64,000 bases of DNA from Eudorina sp. 2006-703-Eu-15 (GCA_003117195.1 BDSI01000029.1:747023-811022), one strand, 5' to 3'; counted from the first letter of the stretch, positions 46,913-58,894 are shown. A program made the numbers and translations. The notes: generated by a model not told the origin, from the sequence alone.

Positions 46913-49900
46913 CTACCGTCCAAAGGGGACGATTGAGTTGCGATGGGCCCACATGCGCTCCAAAAGCCTTGCTAACCGAGCTGGGTCCCAGGCCATGGCT
47001 TCCAGCATGGTAGTGAAATGGGGGAAACCCTCCTCCGCGCGAATACTGCCGTACACCGGACAAACTAGCAAGACATGCTTTTCGTCCTCGACTTTACCTT
47101 CAACCCCACAGCAACGACAGACCCGCTGTTCCCTAGGTACACGGTGTCTGCCCCTACGCCCTCTGTTCGCCTACTGCGCCCAGCAAGACAACCGAAACTG
47201 CATTAGCTTGCGGTGCGCGCTGCAGGGAATGAATACCGTAGCGTGAGGCGGCCACATCACGGCTGCCGCGCTTGAAAACGGCAGACCCATCCAGTGCTTG
47301 TACTTCGACATCTGGATCCCGGGCTGCTTACCATCCGAGGGAAACCCCTCTGGCAAAACCCCAAGGCGCACATGTTCCCAACCGCTCATCAACTGCTTCC
47401 TTATGGCTTTCACAATTGGGCGTAGAAAGCAACCAATCAACACGCTTGTCGATCTCATCACAATCTTGCGGCAAACCGCTCCAGACGTCACATTCCAGAA
47501 ACGAGAGAACCCGCAGCACTGAGGCCCCCCACCCTTTCCATTCGGGATGGGTGAGGGCATCAACTAACTCGGCACGCAAGACCGTGTACGCGACTGAGCT
47601 TTGCTGCTTCCGGACACGGTTCCAAAAACCAATTATTTGTGTAAGGATGTAATAATGAACGGGAAGTTGCGCCAACTCCGCAAATAGAAGCCGGTGGGCT
47701 GGTCGGGCGGCACCCACGATTTGACGCATGTAACAAAGCTTGCAACTGAACTGCATCATCGCGCAGGCACGCTTTGAACAGACCCTCCGCCAAATTATTT
47801 TCATCACGACGTCTTCCCGCCCGCTCCAGGGCTTCCGCAAGCACAGAGGGACCCCATGCCTCGCACCCGTACAACAGTGTTGCACGCACTTGAGTAGTGA
47901 AACAACGCATCCGTATATCAGGGGCGAACAGTTTCAGCTTGTTCAGCTTCGCAGACAGCGAGAACGTAGTCGAACGGGCCAGGTCGCAGAGCTCTTGGCG
48001 GCAGGCGCTTAAGTCCCTCAGGGAGCCGTAAACCAATCCGAGGTAACGCGCACTGTCCTTAGCCGGTATCACTTGAACCGCCAAAGAAAGCATCTCACAC
48101 GCTGAGCTAACCACTAGGCGCCCAGCATCATGAGCAAAACCAACCGTTCGCACTTCACTACATTCGGGCGCATACCAAACGCTTCACAAAACAAATCGAC
48201 AAGCCTTAACAGCTCCACCATACGTTCAGGTGTAGTTGCCAGAAGGCTTAAGTCATCCGCGTACAACAAAATGGAGACGCGCCTACCGTTCACTACGGGT
48301 GCGTCGCGCTTGTGCGCTGTGGCTGTCACCACATCGTGCGTATCGATCAGGTTAGCGAGCGTTTCGATGAAGAGACCGAACAGCTCGGTGGACAGGGGGC
48401 ACCCCTGATTTACGCCCTGTTTGGACTCGAACTCACCCCCAACCTTTCCGTTGACCTTCATTACCATAGACACATTTTCGTAAGCTTTTTTCAGCGCCTC
48501 CAACATCGGACCACCAACGCCCCTCTCTTGCAGACGAAACCACATAAGTTCACGTGGAACTTTGTCAAACACCTTCTCAAAGTCTATCTGCACTATGATT
48601 AATGGTGGTTGGCCAGGACACCTATGCCGTGTGATGAGATGCTGCTTGGTGAAGAGATGATGCGCGGTCCCGTAACCTCGCCTAAAACCAGCTTGGCATG
48701 GGTGCCGCAAATCTAAATGCTCCCCCGCTCGCATCAGCCGCTGGAGCAGCAGTGACGCGTAACATTTCGACAGTGCACCTCCCACGGCAATCCCACGGTA
48801 ATTCCCAGCCATGAGTGGGTCACCCTTCTTCAAAAGATGTGACACCACAGTGGTTGTGATCTGCCGGGGAAAATCCCCCGTAGCTCTAATATGCTCTAGC
48901 AGTACGTGGAGTGCCGGGACAATACGGTTGAGTTCGGGTCCCTCCCGACCCTGCTCACCGTCGGAAGGCAACCGGGCGTACCGATAACACTCTGATGGTG
49001 CTACTTCCAATCCCGGAGCCTTGCCGTTGGGCAAAGAGACAGCTGCATTTGCCACTTCTTCGAGCGTAAAAGGCTCATCTAGAATACCGGCTCTGCCTTC
49101 TATCCATGGTAGTACGACACGCACGCCATGCCTCTCCATCCACTTGATCGCCAAAGAAAGCAATGTAGTCTAACAATTTATGAGCCCTTTCGGGCCTCGT
49201 CTCCCTAACTCCCGCATTCAACAAGGTAGCAAAATGATCCCGAAACACATTGAAGTCATCTATCGCACAACGTTCCCTGAGCTTCCCACCCAGCGCTCGC
49301 CACAATGCACGCTGGTCATGCTTGCAACTGGCTATGAAAGCGCGCATGCTTTCAGCATTGTAAGCCGCACGGGCACGACGCTTTGCACCATTCAAGGCAC
49401 TGCGTGCTCTACAAAACTCCTCCCAAAGCGGGCCTGGCTTGCAAGTTGTACGACCTAAACCCAATTTCCTCCTGCAGGCAATCATTTGCTGACGTGCCTG
49501 GAGGCATTACTCGTTCCACCAGACAGTACCTCCCTGCTCCATCCCCTCAGGCCTTCGTGCTGCGAACGCCCGGACCGTGATTTTCCTAAAGAGTGCTCCA
49601 ATACGGTCCACTGCTGCTGAGCTATCGCAAGCCCCCACCCGCAGATCGTCAACAACACCGTTCAGAACGTGCATTGCGTGCGACCCATCAGTGAAGAAAG
49701 TGGCATAGTCTCGGTACCTAGCGATGTCAAACACGGCTCGGCTTCTTCTCGGGTGCCTTCCTGGAGCCCTCGGGGTGCGTGGTCCTACCTCTATATCGAG
49801 CACAAGCGTAACAGGTCGGCGATCAGTAGGCTCCCAGCCGCTAGGAGCCAGCAGCTCCCCAACTCTCAGCCAAATGGAACGCCGGAGAATTGCAGGTGTA

Positions 49901-50770
49901 GCTATGAAGAGGTCGATCATGCTGCCCCACGCATCCCCTTTTGGGAAGGTTAAGCGTCCTCGTTCATCACCAGCCACACGACCATTCAGCACTAGCAAAC
50001 CCTGTGATCGACACAGGGCACCAAGTTGGTGCCCGGCATAGTTGCAAACAGGGTCTTCACTGTTACGAGACGGCAGATTATTATAATCGCGTGCCGCGTC
50101 GTCTCTAGGCAGGTCCATGAAGGCTTGGAGCGCGGCTATCTGGTCCGAGTCTGACATGTCACAAACAAAAGCGGGGAGGTCCGCAGGGGTGCAAAAGTGA
50201 GTGCTTGTCGTGCTGGGAGCTAGATAGACGCGCATTGAAGTCACCCGCGATCAGTACATCTTCGTTCGGCTCCCGATGCTCCGATATCCCCTGTTGTATC
50301 CTGGAAAAAGTGGCCTCGGCTGCAGCAGCGCGTTGCATGTTTGTGCCGCCACCTGTCGGATACACCCTCGATGTCTCAGGAGCAAGGTAGCACGCCCCCA
50401 GGAGAAAGCTGCCACCAGATCTAAGGCTAAGGCGAGCCCAAAGAATCTCGCAGCCTGCAAGACTATTGTCGCAACGGATAATAGACACGCCTTCGGCCAG
50501 AGTCTCACGAACATAAACTGCAACACCACCATAGTCAGCACGCGCAGCAAGTCGAGATCTCTGCGTTCGCATACCACTGAAACCCTCAAGCGAAACACGG
50601 CTATCAGGGACCGCATCCGTTAGGTGAGCTTCAGTGGCGATGATCAGGTGATGACTGGTCACGAAAGACTTAATCCCATCACGATCCAACTTGAAAACGC
50701 CAGTTCCCAACAACCCATGGACGTTCCAGAGCAGGATCTTAAGCCTACGGCTCGCACGTTCCTAATCCTC
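46913..50770 (-). pseudogene. LINE ORF2 (endonuclease-reverse transcriptase), multiply disrupted
   Basis: From the 5' side: endonuclease start RRLKILLWNVHGLLG, then GGVAVYVRETLAEG, LIAGDFNA, LVLNGRVAGD and SMIDLFIATP. The RT follows with NYRGIAVGGALSK, CQAGFRRG, VQIDFEKVFDKVP, QGVNQGCPLS and the catalytic LLYADDL near 48250-48270. The last part has CRCCGVEGKVEDEKHVLLVC (zinc knuckle) and ends VPFGR at a double stop near 46913. Breaks visible: a frame change at 50160-50244, an in-frame TAA after WWNE at about 49507, and frame changes near 49075-49163, 48114-48153 and twice between 47885 and 47171. The element cannot make a full protein now. Domain order and motifs are read directly; clade is inferred. 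Confidence 0.85.
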
Positions 50771-50959
50771 GCGCATATGGTCCTCACCCAGCCCATCAAG
50801 GTGGGTGTATCGGTTGCCCGTGCCGTTGATATTTGGCTGATCACGGCCGCGGCCGTCATCTTTCGCTCCTGGGCCAGCCTCGTGCTCCCGCCTTCCGCTG
50901 TCTGCCGCCTGTCCCGATCCCGGCTCAGCTGCGTTACTGCCTGTTGCAAACGACCCGAC

Positions 50960-51520
50960 TTCAGCTGAATCCGCCCCACCTTCAGCTGGAACCAACTTCA
51001 ATTGAAGCCCTGAATATCTTCAAAGCCACCTGCGAGGGTTGGTGTGTTGCTGGCCGGCTCTAAATATGAAAATGCCCCACCTTCAGCTGAATCCACCCCA
51101 CCTTCAGCTGAAACCAACTTCAGTTGAAGATCTGAAACCCTTCAAAGCCACCTGCCGGGGTGGGTGTGTTGCCGGCCGGCTCTGAATCTGGAAATGCCCC
51201 GACTTCAGCTGCATCCGCCCCACCTTCAGTTGAAGCTAACTTCAGTTGAAGCCCTTAATCCCTTCAAAGCCACCTGCCGGGGTTGGTGTGGTGCTGGCCG
51301 GCTCTGAATCTGAAAACGCCCCCACCTTCAGCTGAATCCGTCATCCCCATCAATTGAAGCCAACTTCAGTTGAAAGGGTCCCAGCTTCAGTTGAAGGTGA
51401 CCAACTTTAGTAGAATGCAGCTTCAGCTGAAGTTGACCAACTTCAGTTGAATGCAGCTTCACCAACTTCAGTTGAACTTGGCCCAACTTCAGCCGTGTCC
51501 CCAAACTGGATTCCTGAGTC
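50960..51520. repeat. CTTCAGTTGAAG minisatellite, LINE 5' side
   Basis: Two nested periods. A short unit around the palindromic CTTCAGTTGAAG / TTCAGCTGAA recurs more than a dozen times. A longer unit of about 120 bp (three copies, 50975-51320) includes 'aaagccacctgc.ggg.tgg' and 'ggccggctctgaat'. In LINE orientation it lies upstream of the endonuclease, where 5' UTR tandem repeats are common. Minus frames across it contain stops, so it is not coding now. Confidence 0.8.
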
Positions 51521-52341
51521 TGAATGCACTCAGTTTTAGTGCCCTGGGATTCAGCTGAGAGGCCCCAGCTTCAGAAGCACCAATTCAGACTGAGATTCAA
51601 GACCGGATTCAAAGCAAGTTCAGACCGACTTCCTGAAGAAAAATCTGGGCCTTATCTATATGTGCTTCAAAGCGGTCAAAATGCTGTTAACAACACTAGC
51701 TAGCGACCACATAGCAATTCCTTACAACAAGGGCTGGCATGTGACCATGTCCCGAAGACATTCGAATGGTTTGGAACGAAACCATTGTGGCACCCGAACG
51801 GCAGACGTGCCGTTTATCAAGAGACATCGCGCATGCGATATGAGGTAAAACTCTACGAAGTCGTCCTCCATCGTCTGGGCTGTTATCTTGGTCCCAGGGA
51901 GATTCTGAGTGTTGATCTGTGGCACAATAACCTCCGTAAACGTGTCCAGTCGTGCAATCTCCCTGAGCTCTGCGTGCGAAATAAATACACGGGAAACGTG
52001 CGTCGCTATGAAAGATGTCTGCTCCATTTGCTGCACGCGCATACATAGAGGACGTTGGAATCCTGATAAAATACCGGCGGTTGGTGGTCCGAAGCAACCC
52101 GTTCCCAACGAACTGCCACCGCTTCCACCCCGCTCTGTCCGCCCTAGTCAGCGCCGCGACTCTTCCGACCCACACGCCTTTCCAGAGACTCACGGACAGT
52201 GTCTGTAATAAGCATCATCGGCCGAGCAAGCAAGTTGATGGACATGCTTCTCGCGACCTCCTCCGCGCAGAGCAGGGTCGCAGCCAGGTGGGACATATAG
52301 AAATCCGTCATGAGCGAGTTGTCAGAGCCGAAGTAGCGCCT

Positions 52342-54334
52342 GGAGAGGGATGGCACCAAGTCACGACGTGGTCCACAGGTACTTGAAAGGCAAGTGATTT
52401 GTATTAAGGACACCGCAAGTGCCACGGCCTACGACGGAGTGTTCCAGTCTGTGTGCCAGAGGAGACCTCCATATGTTAGATCTACGTTGGTTCTGTATTG
52501 TGAACACACCTCAAACACCGATGTGAAGATGCAATCATGATATGTGCGGATTGTTACACAAGCAGCTATGTTTACGATGTGAACCCAAGAATTTAGTGTT
52601 GGTCATGCGACGGTGTTTTGGCTTACGGTCTCCTTGTGACAGCTAGCACGTATGACCGGGCGAAAACAATGGGGTGGTTTCGGGATGGAATTTCGGCAGG
52701 GCCGGCGCGACACAAATAAGGCCAGATACGATGGGCAAGAACGACAAGGTAGAAAGCAAACACCCCTTGTTGCAGGTAACGATGCCGGCATAGATTGGTC
52801 CCAGATTACATTCCAGATCGACAGTACCCGTCTCGTCCATGGCCATCGGCATCCCAGCACAGTACAATACTGGGATGGCCGTTTGTATACAACCAGCCAT
52901 TGGATACAAATGGCTGGCTGGTTGGGGGGGGCTGCTGAAGAGTTAATACCGATGTATTAACTCTTCAGCGCAGGCCGGTATAGCACAGCACTCAGGGCAC
53001 CAACAGTAGCGTACGCTGATCCCGTCGGGCTGGCTCAGTAGCAGGACTGGCGTGCGCCAACCCTGGCGCTGCTGGCTTCCCCTGAACCTCCCGGCACCCG
53101 AACAGCAGTCCGCAGCGCAGCTTTGGTGTAACTTATCACCGCGGTCATTTGTTCCTGTGAAATTCTGTTTTCGGTCAATTGAATTCGTCAGCCGCAAGAA
53201 AGATAAAGAAATAATGTACGTGGTTGAGGATATGGATTGCTGCCTATCTAAGGACATGGGTTACCATGTTATTTAGGATTCTAAACACAATCTCCTTCTC
53301 CCCCACACACACGGGTATCATGTATTCATCAGCTTCATCCGAATACCCGCCCACCCAAAGGTAGTAAGGGTAATCAAGAAACCCATGTGAGCCTAGGACC
53401 GCCTCCGTACCATTGCCAGAGCAGATAGTCCACTTGGGCATGACCGTACGATTGTTGAATATGCGCGCTGGCACGTTCAATGAAGGAACTGTTCATTGCG
53501 AACAGGAAATTGAAGTAGCACGCCCCGATTTCCCCGTTCGCGTCATGGTGCTCCTCAACCGGAATTAGGGCGGCCTAGTACGATATTGTGGGACGCAGAG
53601 TAGCAGGCGGGAAGTCACTGCAGGTCCTGTCCAAGTTGCAGGCACCAGGAGAGCATGATGTCCAGGTCGCCTTCCATCCCGCCATCCTTTCTTGCATGGT
53701 AGAATTCCTATCATTTACCCGCAGTCTTTCCGAACCAGCATCACATACAACTGTCTTCAACACCCAGTACCCTGCCTCCCCAACGTTTTCCACCACAAGG
53801 CGTTGTTTCATGCATGTTGGAGAAGCTGGGTTTATGGCCGATCTGGTCCACCCACACCAGACATCACACAGTGCCCTGACGCCATTACTTTGGTTTACAA
53901 TCACCTCTGTTTCTTGCACCGTCCTCTCCTGACTCACCGTGAGGTCTCTACGCGGCGCTGTAAGCTCCGTGAAGTATTTCATCTGTGAGTGCATCAAACA
54001 CGGTCAGACATGGCTCCTGAGTTGCAACATTGTGTCAAGTGAAGCCAATAGTCCAGATAAGAGTTGTCCTGGTGCCACATGAAGACGGAAACACGGTCCC
54101 AGAGGTGCCAAAGTGTGAATTCCGCTGACTGATTCGTCAGGAGTGGGCAGGACAGAGAGCAACAAAGGATGTCTCACAGTCGCCACGTGAAGTAGCCCGC
54201 ACAAGGGCCCAACGAAGGCGGCTGAACCTGGGAAGGACCTTGCCAGGCGTACTTCGCTGAAGGCGTCTGCGCAAGCTATGGGCGACTTCCACTCGTTCCA
54301 TCGGGCGATTTCCACTCGTTCCATCATTTACCTT
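52342..54334. other. Insert-like region inside the copy 2 gene
   Basis: Occupies the place of exon 4. On the minus strand, open stretches such as FNNRTVMPKWTICSGNG / GFLDYPYYLWVGGYSDEAD (53480-53250) and VENVGEAGYWVLKTVVCDAG (about 53800-53740) look protein-like. I recognise no family and cannot join them. They could be exons of another captured gene. Confidence 0.3.
52934..52969. repeat. Perfect 16-bp hairpin
   Basis: GCTGAAGAGTTAATAC at 52934-52949 is followed by a 4-base loop (CGAT) and its exact reverse complement at 52954-52969. No mismatch. It lies in the insert-like region of the copy 2 gene. It could be a transposon-end junction or a fold-back scar. Confidence 0.85.
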
Positions 54335-54895
54335 TGCACCCTCAAACTGCGATATGGCAACTGGTTTTCGGTCGACGATGGTGGACTGCAATTCCTCCAT
54401 ACCTGCCATCAACGTTACGAGTTACCAGCAGCTCACGATCCGTACGTTCTGACAGCCTCCGTTGTTGTGCGCATTGCACGGCATCGTCTGATCACCCCGT
54501 TTCCCCAATACAAGCATCATACGTTTCCAATAAACTTGCCATGCCTCATCACGCTTGTAAACCATATCCATAGTAGCAGACGCTCCGCGCGCTTCCGGTA
54601 GCAACCATACTTGCACAGACAACAGGGCTCACACCGATGCCATCTAAAACTTACTGAAACGGTCGCCCAGATACTCTTGGCCGTCACCGCTCAGGGACGA
54701 CATGGTCCAGTCGATTTCATTGGGTACCAAATAGTGAGTGATTGGCGTAGGAAGACGCCAACTCAGTAGCAAGATCTTGTCGTGCGCCATGGCAATGCGC
54801 AGGAGTGTAAGGCTGTTCCGTATGCGGTCAACTGCGCGAGGAGCGCGTTATGTCCAGCAATTCTCACAAGAATGCTAATATATGACGTTTTTTAA

Positions 54896-54950
54896 CATTG
54901 AGTCGACTACTTAATAGTCGACTATTTAAACATTGAGTCGACTATTAAAG
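54896..54950. repeat. AGTCGACTA repeat cluster
   Basis: ACATTGAGTCGACTA occurs twice (about 54896 and 54934), with an inverted TTAATAGTCGACTATTTAA between them. It lies in intron 1 of the copy 2 gene, just after the exon 1 donor. The arms can pair with each other. Confidence 0.7.
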
Positions 54951-55251
54951 ATTTATTCCCACCTGTGTTCTCATAAGCGTCAAGGCAAGAATGAGTGAGA
55001 TACTTCGCATCAGGAGAATGCTTGTTAGCTTTGTGGAAAGCTTTGTACTCGAGGAGGCGCTGTCGATGAGGTTCAGGGCATGAGGAATGCTGTTGTGCAT
55101 TCGCCCAGACAAAGAAGCTAAAAGCAAGCAGCATTCTGACTGGGGCCATCGATTGCCACAGGTTTTTCGATGGCATCGGCAGCATAGATATTATGATTAT
55201 TCAAAAGCTCGGCAAATTGATCGCATACGGACTGCTCGGTTGTCGATTCAA

Positions 55252-58200
55252 TACCCGGTTTTCCAACGGAAAAGAGGGTTATAGCCCAGGGGACAGTTGG
55301 GCCTTATGTCGCACCCGTATGTGGGCCCCTGTACACTGTACAAGCGGTACGCGGTTGCGAGGGACATCAAGGATGGCGGGCCCGTTCGCCGAGGTCCCTG
55401 TGCGCAAGGATACGGCATCTCGAGTTGGATTGAAGTGACAGGTTGCGGCGATCGTTCGCGTATGTTTGCGTCAGAGCACATGGATGACTGAGCGAGGGAC
55501 GTTGAGGAAATGGAGGGGCAGCGACGGATTTGGGCGTCATCACGATAACGAGAATGAATTGCGTTTGACTGAAATAGTTGGGTGCGCTTCTGGCATTTGT
55601 TTGGGTTCCAGCGTATTGGTTCCAGTGAGGTACGCGTAACCGAGGGACATGGAGGAAATCAAGGCCCGTCGCCAGGTTCGGTTAGCGCAACGATAGAGCG
55701 TAAACAGGTTCATTGAATTGACAGGTTTGCGAGCGCGTTGACATTTGTTTGGGCCGAAGTTGATGACTGTTCGCAATTGGGGAACCAGAAGCGCGCCATT
55801 ATAAAGCTAGGAAGTCATACCAAATAAATGTTACGGCGTTTTGACATACGGTAACTGCTAAGAATTCCACAAGAAGAAAGTTGAGGTAGGATGGCACCTG
55901 GTGGCAAACCTGTAGTTCAGAAGACAACAATAAACAGGCAGAAGCTGGGCAAGACAGTCCTGAGGTTATGCACGGGTGGGACCAGGTGCAGTGTTAGGGC
56001 TCGTGGGGCCCTTGGATGGCGGATGGACGGGTCGGGTGCGTCGGCCACGGGCTGGGTCCACATGGTTTGCAGATGGGGTCACGCGAGGGGGAAGTATGGG
56101 ATGCTTGAGCTTGGCAACACGGTGAGACACTGATTTATAATGTTCCAGCCAAGGCGAGGTGGACCCCAAGCAGGGGTAGGGTCAGGTAGGTTGGACATGG
56201 TGGGGATCAACAGCAGGCAGAAGCTGGGCATGCCAGCAGGCACGGGTAGCACTTAGGGAGGGCGGCATGGGTTGGGTGTACCCCGAGAAGGCTGGGATTC
56301 AGATGGATTTAGGTCAGGATGGTCTTGGCCTGATGGATGGATAGGGATGGATATCGAACCAGGTGCCTATGGGCCTTGGGATGGCCCCAGCATTGCCTCT
56401 GCAAACTCCCATATGCGCCCCGCGGCGGTGGCCCGGTGTGGCTGCAGCGGGAAGTTTCCCGCGGCGGGTGGTGGGGAAGCCACCACGCGGCAGCATCACT
56501 TCTGGGCCTGCCGCGTGGCCCTGGCCGTGATGGGAATTACAGCTGTGGGCTCGGGTGAGTGAGCCGGGCGCAGCTCTGGGGGCTCGGGTTAGACGCCGCC
56601 CCGCGGAGGGCAGCTTCCCGTGTGGGGCCGATCTTGGCGCCGGGCCCTCCCAGTTGGGGGTCCCCATGCGTGGCTAGCGTGGCTGGGGCTCCGTGGGCTC
56701 CTTCCATCCAGTGTTGCGGGTGGCCGGGGGGACCCTGCAGCGTGCAGGGCCGCCCCCCGAGGAGTGAGGGTCGGTGGTTTTTTTTGCGCCCCGCAGGCGA
56801 GCCTGCTCCTGGCCCCGGCTGGGGGCGGTCGGGTGCTTGGTGGGTGAGGGGCTTCCTGCCAGCGACTGCCGCACATCGTCATGAGCCAGGCGTGGGCGTC
56901 CAGGACCTCAAGCTTCAGCGGCACAGGACGCGTCCGGGGTGCGGGTACTGGACCTTGGGGTGCCTGTGTGGGCGACTTCCCCCATGTTCTGCTTGATCCG
57001 TTCCCGTTGCGACTGTGGTGCGTCGCTCTGGCCCCATAGGTAGTGCTGTCCCGCTGGCAGTCTCTGCTTGTTTGGGTGGTTCTGCTGGCGGGTTCCCGTC
57101 CACGTTCGCTTTTCACAGCGATGTAGTGCGAGGATGCCTCGCTGCTTTGTCGGTGGGGTGTCGCAGCTCGCGGGGGCTCCCCTGTGAGGCACTGATGACG
57201 GATCCCTTTCACGGGGTCCGCGCATTTTTGGCTGCGGAGACCTTCCTCTTACGGAATGAACCTGACCGTTATTGGAGTTGCAAAACTCGGACGTCCAATG
57301 AAAACTGATTGATCAGTGCGAATGAGGAATGAATAAGGTAAGAAAGAGGCCTAGATGTCAAGGACGAGATGAGTGACTGTGAATGCCGACCCCAAAAGGG
57401 ATCAGACGACGTCAGTGTTGTCCTTGGTATTGTCGATCGGGGTGATGTGAGGCGGGGTTCGAGGTGGACTGTGCTGGTGCCTTCACATTGAGATTGAGAT
57501 GCTGTCGGGGGTTTATCAGGTGCAGATGGTGTTTCGGGCATGGGTGACGCTTGCCCCTAGAATTGGTGAGGTGCAGATGGGATTAGGCCCGGGTGGGGAT
57601 GCGGTCGCTGGGGGCATGCCAGCAGGTACAGATAGCACTTCGGCAGGGGTCAGGTTGGGTGCCAATGGGGGATATTCCTGCACTTTGAAGGTTACAGACG
57701 GGGTCGGGCCCGGGTACGGTAAGCCTTTGCGACGTACATTGCCCCAAAGCATGGATGGGATGCAGTTGGGGGTTTTCCAGGTATAGGTGGATCACCGGGA
57801 GGGGTCCAGGATGCGTGGGTTTGGACATGTCTGGGGTGTACATGCCCCGAGAAGGTCCGAAATGCAGATGGTATCAGGCAAAGTCGGGCTTGGCCTTAGA
57901 GGTCCAACGAAACAGGTGCAGATGCGGCCTGGAGGAACCCCTGCATTGCCTCCACGTACGAATGTTGGCATATGCCGCTAAGACGTTGGGGGCGGGCGGA
58001 GGTGGCACCGGCGGCGGCGGTCGTGGTGGGCAGTGCGCCGGTCAAAGTAGGAGGACTGCGGCAATGCGCGGATGAGAGTGTGGTTCTTGGCATTGCCGGT
58101 GTCATGCGTCAGGGCCACGGACCGACTGGAACTTCGTCCAGTCGACATGCTACCATGTGGACGTCGTCTACATCGATACACCCTGCTTCGCCGAAATGTA

Positions 58201-58328
58201 TGCAGCATTCATGAGGATTCATGCTCTCTTTCAATCAAGTGATGCGATCGGCCCCCTACGCCCTTCTTCACATCCTTTCATCAAACCTACACAAAACAAA
58301 AGCGGGATTGCCGTAGGCCCTTCTCGTT
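55252..58328. repeat. Repeat B, copy 2 (with ~490-bp extra segment)
   Basis: Collinear with copy 1 at 39606-42267. It differs by small indels and by about 490 bp at 56850-57340 absent from copy 1; that segment resembles 1080-1440. It begins only 66 bp upstream of the first possible Met of the copy 2 fucosyltransferase-like gene, so its arrival may have replaced that gene's promoter. Confidence 0.85.
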
Positions 58329-58589
58329 TGCATGGATGCATGGGTTTCTTTTTTTCACGCGAGTTTCGTGCACACGGCAGTCGAGTGACGTACTTGGACG
58401 AACTATTTTACATAATCCTAAATCCCACATTGCTATTTGTGACGCAGCCGTGTGGAGCCTTGCGGAATTCCGTAATACTCCGTAACACTTGTAATGGACC
58501 TGGCACATATCTGGCTAAAAAGCGCACAGCATTTCATGACAAGTTAGATCCACCATGCGCATTGATGTAAATCGTTATGTAAATCGTTT

Positions 58590-58832
58590 ACGACAGGGTT
58601 CGCGCGGAGGAGGGCTTTCCTCAGTTCACATACCATGCTGGAAGCCATGGCCTGGGACCCGGATCGATTAGCGAGGTTCCTGGCGCATGAGGGCCCACGC
58701 AATTTAATCGTCCCCTTTGGACGGTAGAAGTCTCCGTGATGCACTTGCTGTTAGGCGTTCGCTGCATGCCCTTGGGCCTTCGGCTCTTACGTGTAGTTGT
58801 ACAGGTATGGGGTTATGCGCCTAACCTGATAA
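58590..58832 (+). mobile_element. 5'-truncated LINE 3' end
   Basis: Plus-strand copy of the last part of the LINE. It shares the end of ORF2 (RAEEGFPQFT, then in another frame the remainder up to VPFGR) and the 3' UTR with 'gtacaggtatggggttatgc'. A frameshift breaks the coding end. Sequence identity to the LINE at 46800-47065 is moderate, so it is an older insertion or a sister family. It lies about 260 bp after repeat B copy 2. Confidence 0.75.
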
Positions 58833-58894
58833 CACACATGTATCGCAACACAGCTCACCCTGTCACTCTATGTCCACTGCACCCAGGGCTTTGG

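Larger units (their letters stand above)
46741..51000 (-). mobile_element. Degenerate non-LTR retrotransposon (LINE)
   Basis: Minus-strand element running from a minisatellite at its 5' side to a (CA)n tail at its 3' side. It carries an apurinic-like endonuclease, a reverse transcriptase and a C-terminal zinc knuckle in the usual order, giving an L1-like plan. Two short 3'-end copies in this window (15783-15889 and 58590-58832) belong to the same family. The element separates repeat A copy 2 from the second fucosyltransferase-like gene. Confidence 0.85.
51722..55185 (-). pseudogene. NodZ / fucosyltransferase-like gene, copy 2, decayed
   Basis: Minus exons with the same phases as copy 1: exon 1 55185-54963 (signal anchor MLLAFSFFVWANA, then CPEPHRQRLLEYKAFHKANK), exon 2 54831-54655 (VDRIRNSLTLLRIA, LVPNEIDW), exon 3 around 54600-54335, exon 5 52339-52194 (146 bp, exactly as in copy 1), exon 6 52062-51722 (VEFYLISHARCLLINGTSA). 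The loop Gly of copy 1 (GVGDRIRG) is replaced: this copy reads ENTVDRIR. Exon 3 has an in-frame TAA near 54420. Exon 4, which carries AWHWR in copy 1, was not found in the 2 kb between exons 3 and 5. Exon 6 is longer than in copy 1, with an extra ~40 residues at its start. Most likely an inactive paralogue. Confidence 0.65.
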
